This document shows positions 1 to 5,033 of a DNA stretch of 5,033 nucleotides, in pieces. Source of the stretch: an uncultured Opitutaceae bacterium (GTDB taxonomy: Bacteria > Verrucomicrobiota > Verrucomicrobiia > Opitutales > Opitutaceae). Position numbers and translations under genes: made by a program. The notes under the pieces are model-generated. The model saw nothing but the letters and a program-made list of their open reading frames with translations, did no database searches and was not told the origin of the DNA. The DNA lies in the NCBI GenBank assembly GCA_937902865.1, contig CALFNJ010000390.1, positions 1-5,033 on the forward strand, in the 5' to 3' direction. Numbering within the stretch: the stretch's first letter is position 1; each line of letters starts with the position of its first letter.

Positions 1-15
1 CATGCCAAGCACGGT

Positions 16-44
16 TTGACCGGCTTTTCAACGCCCGTTACAAT
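16..44 (+). promoter_or_regulatory. sigma70 promoter upstream of the tpiA start
   Basis: A -35 box TTGACC (16-21) and a -10 box TACAAT (39-44) are separated by exactly 17 bp, each one mismatch from the consensus hexamer. Transcription would start near position 51, leaving a leader of about 20 nt before the ATG at 72. A partial dyad, CCCGTTA (34-40) and TAGCGGG (44-50), overlaps the -10 box, but it is short and one pair is mismatched, so I do not call an operator. The promoter belongs with the isomerase half of the downstream ORF. Confidence 0.65.
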
Positions 45-71
45 AGCGGGTTATTTGACCGTGGGGTTGTG

Positions 72-1169
72 ATGCGTGCCAAACTCATCGTAGGCAACTG
101 GAAGATGAATGGCAGCCGCGCAGCCAACGCGACTTTGTTGAACGGGATCGTTGCCGGACTGGGCAATGCGCGCGCCTCCTGCGCCGTGTGCGTGCCGGCA
201 CCGTTCCTGCAGCAATGCGAGGACCTGCTGTCCGGTACGCCGGTCGCGTGGGGCGCGCAGGACGTCTCGATCCATGCGTCCGGCGCCTTTACGGGCGAGG
301 TGTGCGCGAAAATGCTGTCGGAATTCGCCTGCCGCTACGTGATCGTCGGCCACTCCGAGCGCCGCGCCTACCATCGCGAAGACAGCGCGCTGGTCGCGCA
401 GAAGGCGCTGGCGGTGCTGGCCGAGGGCATGACCCCGATCGTCTGCGTCGGCGAAACGCTGGAGCAGCGCGAGGCGGGCGCGACGGCGCAGGTGTTCACG
501 ACGGCGCTCGCGGTGCTGGTGTTGTCGCAGGCCTTCTTCAACTCCGGTGAAACGGAGCGGCTGCCGGTGCTGTGGCTTTCTCCGCTGCTGATGATTTTCG
601 GCGCGGGGTTTTTCTTCGTGCTGCTGGAAGCGAACACGACCCTGTCGGCCTGGCCTCGCGTCGCCGCGGCGATCCTCGTGCTGGCGCAAGGCCTGCCGCT
701 CCTGCGAGATGCGCTCGAGCCGCGCCGGATGCATTTCAATTATCCGCCGTATTATCCCGGCCTGCTCCTCGGGCTCCGGCTGGAGCTCCAGCAGCGCCAG
801 TCATTGGGTCGGTTCGGTGTGATGGCCGATATCCCCGCCGGTGCCGCCTGGTACGGCCGGCAGCGGGTCTGGGCCCAGCCGGCGCGACTGCGGGATTTTT
901 ATGCGGTGACCGTTGATCAGTCCATCGGCGAACTCCTGCTGACGCCGCGCACGCTGGACCGTCCGTTCTTTTCCGAACTCGCGCTGCGCGGTCCGCTGGT
1001 GGGTTCGTTGACGGAGACGAGCGAGAAATTCGGCGAATGGGGCCAGATCTACTCCGGATTGCTGACGGGAAAAGTCCCGCCTGAGTTTCCGCTGACCGTT
1101 CCCCAGAAACTCGCGGACAACCTCTACGTGCTGTTCAATCCGGCGCTGCCTCCCGCGAGAGCAAAATAA
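72..1169 (+). CDS. tpiA: Chimeric ORF: N-terminal half of triosephosphate isomerase fused in frame to a membrane-protein C-terminus
   Basis: The first ~140 residues are an unmistakable triosephosphate isomerase (glyceraldehyde-3-phosphate/dihydroxyacetone-phosphate interconversion, glycolysis). They carry the NWKMN motif with the substrate-binding lysine (residue 11 from the ATG), a WGAQDVS strand, GAFTGEV, the catalytic histidine in VGHSERR (residue 94) and the PIVCVGETL strand. The family is normally about 250 residues long. Here homology ends after GATAQ, near nt 490, so the catalytic glutamate loop (YEPVWAIGTG in the family), the phosphate-binding loops 7 and 8 and the last barrel strands are missing. 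The ORF then runs on as an unrelated hydrophobic protein, so isomerase activity is not expected. I prefer the ATG at 72 to the GTG at 69 because MRAKL is the usual family start; only a weak purine stretch (GGGG, 63-66) precedes it. The isomerase part resembles Burkholderiales. An assembly chimera is most likely; a real fusion remains possible. Confidence 0.8.
   Translation: MRAKLIVGNWKMNGSRAANATLLNGIVAGLGNARASCAVCVPAPFLQQCEDLLSGTPVAWGAQDVSIHASGAFTGEVCAKMLSEFACRYVIVGHSERRAYHREDSALVAQKALAVLAEGMTPIVCVGETLEQREAGATAQVFTTALAVLVLSQAFFNSGETERLPVLWLSPLLMIFGAGFFFVLLEANTTLSAWPRVAAAILVLAQGLPLLRDALEPRRMHFNYPPYYPGLLLGLRLELQQRQSLGRFGVMADIPAGAAWYGRQRVWAQPARLRDFYAVTVDQSIGELLLTPRTLDRPFFSELALRGPLVGSLTETSEKFGEWGQIYSGLLTGKVPPEFPLTVPQKLADNLYVLFNPALPPARAK
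498..1169 (+). other. C-terminal fragment of a polytopic membrane protein, possibly a family-39-like glycosyltransferase (second half of the chimeric ORF)
   Basis: From about residue 143 of the ORF the protein becomes hydrophobic. There is a partial helix (ALAVLVLSQAFF), a clear helix around residues 165-187 (LPVLWLSPLLMIFGAGFFF), a third around 196-212 (RVAAAILVLAQGLPLL), and then a soluble tail of about 150 residues with MADIPAGAAWYGRQRVWAQP near 252-271 and several aromatic and proline positions. A late helix pair followed by an extracytoplasmic tail fits the C-terminus of dolichyl-phosphate-mannose-type (PMT/ArnT-like, family 39) glycosyltransferases as found in Verrucomicrobia. The catalytic N-terminal part, with its acidic first loop, is not in this window. 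The reading frame ends naturally with TAA at 1167-1169, so this 3' end is probably a real gene end. The family assignment is tentative; its position just upstream of exopolysaccharide genes supports a role in glycan assembly. Confidence 0.45.
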
Positions 1170-1237
1170 CGGGTGAAGGTTGGGCCCAGGCGCTCCGGAA
1201 GCGAATGGGCAAGCGATCGGAGTGTGCTCCGCCTCTG

Positions 1238-1287
1238 ATTTCCCGAGTTTCAGGCAGGAATTTTTCCGCGATTCCTCCTCGGGAAAT
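1238..1287. repeat. Nested stem-loop in the intergenic region 1170-1348
   Basis: ATTTCCCGAG (1238-1247) and CTCGGGAAAT (1278-1287) form a perfect 10-bp inverted repeat. Within it AGGAAT (1256-1261) and ATTCCT (1271-1276) form a second 6-bp stem with a 9-nt loop, giving an extended bulged hairpin. A smaller hairpin, CGGAG/CTCCG (1218-1222/1227-1231, 4-nt loop), lies just upstream. No U-run follows the outer stem, so it is not a standard intrinsic terminator. It ends 3 nt before the proposed -35 box of the next gene, so a role as a 3' end of the upstream transcript or as an operator are both possible. I see no gene in 1170-1348. Confidence 0.4.
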
Positions 1288-1290
1288 GAG

Positions 1291-1320
1291 TTGATCCAGC
1301 CATTGATTTGCGCCTAGGGT
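1291..1320 (+). promoter_or_regulatory. Probable promoter of the barrel-kinase gene pair
   Basis: TTGATC (1291-1296) and TAGGGT (1315-1320) are separated by 18 bp and match the -35 and -10 consensus moderately. Transcription would start near 1327 and give a leader of about 22 nt before the ATG at 1349. The TAG-type -10 resembles the one proposed for the tRNA gene at the end of the window. No Shine-Dalgarno sequence is visible between this promoter and the start codon. Confidence 0.35.
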
Positions 1321-1348
1321 CGCGCACGTCTGTCTCCAGTCACTACTT

Positions 1349-2524
1349 ATGAAATTCCTGCGACTTTCCCTTGTTTTCGCTTTGGCGGCCGTCCGGCCGG
1401 TTTGGGCCGTTTATGCCCCGATTCCGGAGCAGGATCAGGGCAAGGCCTGGAGCTTTGACGTCGCGGGCTCGGTCACGCACGACAGCAACATCTTCGGCGC
1501 GCCGACGGGCGCTATCAGCAGCACGATCTACTCGCTGGCGCCCAAGGTCGACTTCAACGCCTCGGTGACGGATCAGACCTTCCTTTCGGCGTCCTATCTC
1601 CTCTCGCTGGATCATTTCAACAACCGCCCCGGCAAGAAAACCTTGGACAGTCATACGCTGATCGGCCGCGTTGCCCACGCCTTCACGCAGAGCACGAACG
1701 TCGACCTGAGCGACAATTTCCTCGTGCAGAAAAATCCCGAGTCCGTGCTGAACGGCCTCCCGGTCAACACCGACCAGTCGTTCAAGAGCAACGAGGTCGA
1801 CGGCAGCTTCACCACCGACATCAGCCCCAAGGCCGACGTGACGGTGAAGGTGCGTTCGCTCATCTTCCGTTATGATGCCGCTCGCCTGGGCGCCGATCTG
1901 GACCGCACCGAGAATCTCTATGGCGTCTCGGGCAGCTACGCCGTCCTGCCGGAGCTGAAGGCCGTGGGCGAATATCGTCATCAGGACATCGATTACACCG
2001 ATGCCGGCAGCACGAAGGACAAGTCCTCGAACTATCTGCTCGCGGGCGCCGACTACAATGTGGCGAAGAAAGTCACGGCCTCCGGCCGCCTCGGCTACGA
2101 GTGGCGCCACCGCGACGGCGAGCGCAACGACACGTCGCCGTACGTCGAGCTCACCACCAAGTATGATTACGCGCCGGGCAGTTATGTCACCGCCGGTTAC
2201 GTCTACACGCTGGAGGAGTCCTCGAATGTGACGCTCTACACGGACACGCAGGTGAACCGCTTTTTCGTGAACGTGCAGCACGCCCTCACCGGCCTGATCA
2301 CGGCGTCGGCCTCGATCGACTGGGAGCCTTCGCAGCTGCAGGGCCGCCGCGGCCTCCCGGACGTCGATGAAAACACGACTCGCCTGGGCGTGGCGCTGAC
2401 CTACCTGCCGACCAAGAACTGGGCCATTTCCGCCAGCTACGACTACGACAAGGTTTCCTCGGACGACGCCGCCCGCGAACTGGACCGTAATCGCATGGGC
2501 CTGACGGCGCGGTACTCCTTCTGA
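1349..2524 (+). CDS. Outer-membrane beta-barrel protein, BBP2-like (putative beta-barrel porin 2)
   Basis: The 391-residue protein starts with a signal peptide: MKFLR, a hydrophobic stretch, and a VWA cleavage site, predicting cleavage after Ala20. The mature part begins with a short proline-rich APIPEQDQGKAW segment, then GSVTHDSNIFG, the 'bacterial OMP with HDSN' opening typical of BBP2-like barrels found in exopolysaccharide loci. The rest consists of alternating-residue amphipathic strands (for example YLLAGADYNV, ASGRLGYEWR, YVTAGYVYTL, WAISASYDYD) separated by charged turns, and it ends in RMGLTARYSF. A terminal phenylalanine is the classical signal for outer-membrane barrel assembly. 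Its likely location is the outer membrane, with a role as exopolysaccharide secretion component or accessory; a substrate cannot be read from sequence. The gene has no visible Shine-Dalgarno sequence. Its stop lies 45 bp before the tyrosine autokinase gene on the same strand, which suggests one operon. The barrel call is firm, the export role is inferred from context. Confidence 0.8.
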   Translation: MKFLRLSLVFALAAVRPVWAVYAPIPEQDQGKAWSFDVAGSVTHDSNIFGAPTGAISSTIYSLAPKVDFNASVTDQTFLSASYLLSLDHFNNRPGKKTLDSHTLIGRVAHAFTQSTNVDLSDNFLVQKNPESVLNGLPVNTDQSFKSNEVDGSFTTDISPKADVTVKVRSLIFRYDAARLGADLDRTENLYGVSGSYAVLPELKAVGEYRHQDIDYTDAGSTKDKSSNYLLAGADYNVAKKVTASGRLGYEWRHRDGERNDTSPYVELTTKYDYAPGSYVTAGYVYTLEESSNVTLYTDTQVNRFFVNVQHALTGLITASASIDWEPSQLQGRRGLPDVDENTTRLGVALTYLPTKNWAISASYDYDKVSSDDAARELDRNRMGLTARYSF

Positions 2525-2542
2525 GGCGCTGACCTGCGCCTC
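2523..2542 (+). repeat. GC-rich hairpin overlapping the stop codon of the barrel gene
   Basis: GAGGCGC (2523-2529) and GCGCCTC (2536-2542) form a perfect 7-bp stem with a 6-nt loop (TGACCT). The stem includes the last two bases of the TGA stop codon (2522-2524). No U-run follows, so full termination is unlikely. It could stabilise the upstream message, cause partial attenuation or affect translational coupling to the kinase gene 28 nt further on. The stem is seen directly; any function is inference. Confidence 0.4.
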
Positions 2543-2569
2543 CCGTCCGCCCGTCGCGCCGTTTAGTTC

Positions 2570-4729
2570 ATGGCTTCCTCTTCCGCCATCAAGGAAAGCG
2601 TTTCGTTGGCGGACTTCATGCAGCTGCTGCGGCAGCGCAAGGCGCTCATCGCGCTGGTCCTCGCCGTCGTCGTCATCACCACGCTGGTGGTCACGGCTTT
2701 TCTTCCCACCTGGTATCTCGCGACGACCAAGATCCGCGTCGAGAAGCCCGAGGGCGAGGTGAAGCTCTTCCAGGCGCAGGTTTCGAATTACTACGACCCT
2801 TACTTCCTCCAGGATCAGTTCAAGATCCTGCAGTCCGAGAAGATTCTTTACCCGGTCATCGAGCATCTCGGCCTCAACACCAGGCTGGCCGCCTCGCTCG
2901 GCAGCGGCGCCTCGCTGACCTCCGCGCAGAGCTTCGCCTATCTCCTCAAGAAGATGGTGCGGATCGAGTCGCAGCGCAGCTCCTCGCTGATCGATATCAA
3001 CGTTTACGCCCAGGATCCCGCGCTCGCCGCGGCCATCGCCAACGACATCGCCAAGGTCTATTCCGAAGACCGTATCGCGCTCGCCACGTCCGAGCAGCGC
3101 GAGGGCATGGCCCAGCTCAAGAAGGAGCTCGCGGCGCAGGAAGAGGCGGTCACGAAACAGCGCGATGTGGTCGAGAAGCTGCGCAAGGACCTCAACATCT
3201 CCGGCGTCGATCTCAATGTGCGCGTGTCCGACATCGAGGTCGAGACGCTGCGCCAGATGCAGAATTCGCTGATCGCGCTCAGCGTCGATGCCATCGGGCG
3301 CAAGACGAAGTACGAACGCTTCAAGGCGATCCCGCCCGCTGACCGGCTGGCGCTGGTCAATTCGGAGCTGATCCAGGATCCGAACATCCAGAATCTTCTG
3401 CAGGCTTATCTCCTGGCCGACCAGAACGTCACCAAGCTCAAGGCCCGCCTCGGCGAAAATCATCCGGATCTTATTTCCGCGATCGAGAGCCGGCAGAAGA
3501 TCCGCGAGCAGCTGGATGCGATGCTCCACGGCTACGAAATTTCGCTGGAAAACTCGTACAAGGAAGCGGACGCGCGCGTCGCCGAGCTCAAGAACCAGCT
3601 CAGCCAGGCCCGCGTCGACCAGATCCTCTCCGCGCGCGACCGGATGCGTCCCTTCGAGGAGGCCGCGCAGAAGCTCGACGACGAGACCCGGCTTTCGACC
3701 ACGCTGAAGCTCACGCTGCGCCAGCGGGAAATCGATTTCCAGGTCCCGAAGCGCACGATCGAAATCCTGAACACGGCCGAGACTGCCCGCTTCCCGAGCA
3801 AGCCCAACTGGACGCTGAACACGATCTTCTCGCTCTTTTTTGGTTCGATCCTCGGTGTGGGCGTGGCGGTGCTGCTCGAGTACTTCGACATGAGCTTCCG
3901 CAATGTCGCGGACGTCGAGAGCCGGCTGAAGCTCCCGGTGCTCGGCGTCATTCCCTATACCCGGGATGCGAATCGCGATGTCACTGACGATCCGGCGGAG
4001 GCCGAGCCGTATCGCGTCCTCCAGACGAATCTCAATCTGGCGCTTCCCGCCGGAAAATCCGCGAGCTTCGTCATTTTTTCGGCCGGCCCCGGTGAAGGCA
4101 AATCCACCACGCTGCACCATCTCGCCCGCCTGATGGCCGCGGCCGGCGAACGTGTGCTGCTGATCGATTCCGACGTGCGCCGTCCCACCCAGCATCGTCT
4201 GGCGAGCCGTTCCCGGGAGCCGGGCCTGAGTGATCTCCTCCTGGGCAAGCAGAAGCTGGAAGCGGTCGTGCAGCCCGGCATCGCACCGAACCTGGATTTC
4301 ATCCCGAGCGGGGCGACCCCGGGATTCACGATCAGCCTGCTTTACGTCAACCGCCTGCGCGAACTCGTCACGGAGCTGCGGGGTCGCTACGACAAGATCA
4401 TCTTCGACTCGCCCCCGATCATCGGCGTGAGTGATGCCAGCGTGCTTGCGAGCGTCGTGGACGGCGCGGTTCTCCTAATCCAGCACCGGCGCAATCCCGC
4501 CAGCATGGTCGTGCGCGCCCAGCAGATCATCGAGGGCCTCAAGACGCCGCTGCTCGGCGTGGTGCTCAACCAGGTGCCAACCGGCGCTGGTGACGACTAC
4601 GGCTATTACACGAGCAACTATTCCTATTACGGCGAGGGCGGGAAGAAGGACCGCAAGTCCGGCAAATCCGGCGGCGGCACCCGCGGACCCTCCAATTCCG
4701 GCGATGACCGGCTCGAGTTGAAAGGGTAG
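2570..4729 (+). CDS. Polysaccharide co-polymerase / BY-kinase tyrosine autokinase (Wzc/EpsB-like)
   Basis: At 719 residues this matches the length of single-chain Wzc-type proteins, which control capsule or exopolysaccharide chain length and export from the inner membrane. In order: a short cytoplasmic N-terminus, TM1 (about 25-46), a Wzz-type domain with a long periplasmic coiled-coil region (about 170-210 and 320-385), the RFPSKPNW proline motif (407-414) before TM2 (about 415-437), and the cytoplasmic BY-kinase domain. The kinase has Walker A GPGEGKST (506-513, Lys511), Walker A' VLLIDSDVRRP (529-539, Asp533/Asp535) and Walker B IIFDSPP (610-616, Asp613). A tyrosine cluster with six Tyr between 677 and 687 is the expected autophosphorylation tail, followed by a Lys/Gly/Ser-rich end. 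Two oddities: the oligomerisation motif E-x2-R-x2-R reads E479-P-Y-R482-V-L-Q485, and the usual NPSELL segment after PSG is replaced by GFTISLLYVNRL. The ATG at 2570 gives a normal N-terminus but lacks a visible ribosome-binding site. It is probably co-transcribed with the barrel gene. Confidence 0.93.
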   Translation: MASSSAIKESVSLADFMQLLRQRKALIALVLAVVVITTLVVTAFLPTWYLATTKIRVEKPEGEVKLFQAQVSNYYDPYFLQDQFKILQSEKILYPVIEHLGLNTRLAASLGSGASLTSAQSFAYLLKKMVRIESQRSSSLIDINVYAQDPALAAAIANDIAKVYSEDRIALATSEQREGMAQLKKELAAQEEAVTKQRDVVEKLRKDLNISGVDLNVRVSDIEVETLRQMQNSLIALSVDAIGRKTKYERFKAIPPADRLALVNSELIQDPNIQNLLQAYLLADQNVTKLKARLGENHPDLISAIESRQKIREQLDAMLHGYEISLENSYKEADARVAELKNQLSQARVDQILSARDRMRPFEEAAQKLDDETRLSTTLKLTLRQREIDFQVPKRTIEILNTAETARFPSKPNWTLNTIFSLFFGSILGVGVAVLLEYFDMSFRNVADVESRLKLPVLGVIPYTRDANRDVTDDPAEAEPYRVLQTNLNLALPAGKSASFVIFSAGPGEGKSTTLHHLARLMAAAGERVLLIDSDVRRPTQHRLASRSREPGLSDLLLGKQKLEAVVQPGIAPNLDFIPSGATPGFTISLLYVNRLRELVTELRGRYDKIIFDSPPIIGVSDASVLASVVDGAVLLIQHRRNPASMVVRAQQIIEGLKTPLLGVVLNQVPTGAGDDYGYYTSNYSYYGEGGKKDRKSGKSGGGTRGPSNSGDDRLELKG

Positions 4730-4906
4730 GAAATTTTCGATTTTGGATTCTCGATTTTCGATTGGGAGAATCCGGAGTTTCCGAGTCCCTCTGTCTCGGT
4801 GGTGAACCGAGTCTCCCAATCCCCGGAAACGGATGGAGGGCGGATCGATCTCCGCCGGCTCCGCTGCCCGGCAATCGAAAATCGAGATTCGAAAATCGAA
4901 AATTTC
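4730..4906. repeat. 177-bp element bounded by 35-bp near-perfect inverted repeats
   Basis: The left arm (4730-4764) and the right arm (4872-4906) are inverted copies matching at 33 of 35 positions. Both arms are AT-rich and built from repeats of a TCGATTTT-like unit, unlike the GC-rich DNA around them. The 107-bp interior holds further dyads: ATTGGGAGA (4761-4769)/TCTCCCAAT (4812-4820), CTCGGT/ACCGAG (4795-4800/4806-4811), and GGCGGA/TCCGCC (4839-4844/4851-4856). The left arm starts directly after the kinase TAG stop (4727-4729). No ORF of note or convincing target-site duplication is visible. It could be a MITE-like or REP/BIME-like repeat and may also act as the transcription end of the kinase operon. 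The structure is certain, the class is not. Confidence 0.7.
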
Positions 4907-4925
4907 AGGCTCCTAAAATAAGCTG

Positions 4926-4953
4926 TTGACGGAAGCGCGCTCCGCCCTAGTCC
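4926..4953 (+). promoter_or_regulatory. Probable promoter of the tRNA-Gly gene
   Basis: TTGACG (4926-4931) is followed after 16 bp by TAGTCC (4948-4953), itself followed by TAA. The -35 is close to consensus, the -10 is weaker. The predicted start near 4960 is about 8 nt before the mature tRNA 5' end, a common spacing for tRNA genes. A GC-rich stretch (CGCGC, 4936-4940, then TCCGCCC) fills the spacer. Confidence 0.45.
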
Positions 4954-4967
4954 TAACACCCTGCTTT

Positions 4968-5033
<66 letters not shown>

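Noticed and set aside
51..734. Minus-strand open frames of 227 and 123 codons opposite the chimeric ORF
   Set aside because: Their products are arginine/histidine- or serine-rich with no domain features, as expected from reading a GC-rich gene backwards. They also run across the suspected junction between two sequences.
1170..1290. Intrinsic terminator after the chimeric ORF
   Set aside because: Hairpins are present (1218-1231 and 1238-1287), but none is followed by a run of T on the plus strand, so a standard rho-independent terminator is not supported.
1343..4195. A 950-codon open frame on the minus strand spanning the barrel gene and most of the kinase gene
   Set aside because: Its codons are exactly in register with both plus-strand genes, which happen to share a frame. 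Stops there would need TTA, CTA or TCA codons in the sense genes, and these are rare in high-GC DNA. The translation has no recognisable domain, while both sense proteins have clear family motifs.
4730..4906. CRISPR-like or tandem repeat array
   Set aside because: The TCGATTTT-like units are confined to the two arms and are arranged as an inverted pair. There are no regularly spaced repeats with unique spacers.
4728..4909. Target-site duplication flanking the inverted-repeat element
   Set aside because: Only AGG can be matched near the two ends, and it overlaps the arm boundary. Three bases are too few to claim transposition.
4475..4959. Several minus-strand open frames of about 100 codons across the kinase 3' end and the inverted-repeat element
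   Set aside because: They translate the AT-rich repeat arms into low-complexity sequence and overlap the conserved kinase tail. There is no family resemblance or start signal.

Overview
The window is high-GC bacterial DNA. Most of it (from about position 500 to the end) looks like a Verrucomicrobia genome, probably Opitutaceae-like. The reasons are a Wzc-type tyrosine autokinase with an unusual signature after the 'PSG' motif, a BBP2-type outer-membrane barrel beside it, start codons with no visible Shine-Dalgarno sequence, and AT-rich 'TCGATTTT' inverted repeats between genes. This taxonomic reading comes from family resemblance, not from a search.

The first ~490 bases look different. A clean sigma70 promoter leads into the first half of a triosephosphate isomerase (tpiA) that most resembles Betaproteobacteria (Burkholderiales). 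At about 481-507 the isomerase sequence stops before its catalytic glutamate and continues in frame into the C-terminal part of an integral membrane protein resembling the tail of a family-39-like glycosyltransferase. The 366-codon ORF is therefore a chimera. An assembly or library artefact joining two organisms is the simplest explanation; a genuine recombination is possible. An automatic label of 'triosephosphate isomerase' for the whole ORF would be misleading.

Layout: 1-71, promoter and leader; 72-1169, chimeric ORF; 1170-1348, intergenic region with a nested stem-loop and a probable promoter; 1349-2524, outer-membrane beta-barrel protein; 2570-4729, polysaccharide co-polymerase/tyrosine autokinase, probably co-transcribed with the barrel gene; 4730-4906, a 177-bp element bounded by 35-bp near-perfect inverted repeats that begin directly after the kinase stop codon; 4926-4953, probable tRNA promoter; 4968 to the window end, tRNA-Gly(GCC), cut off in its 3' acceptor strand.

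Functionally, the barrel and kinase look like part of an exopolysaccharide assembly and export locus. The kinase would span the inner membrane and control chain polymerisation and export, and the barrel would supply an outer-membrane component. The membrane-protein tail upstream may be a glycosyltransferase of the same locus. No clearly new defence or mobile system is visible. The points most worth checking are the chimeric ORF, the 35-bp inverted-repeat element, and the altered oligomerisation motif of the kinase.
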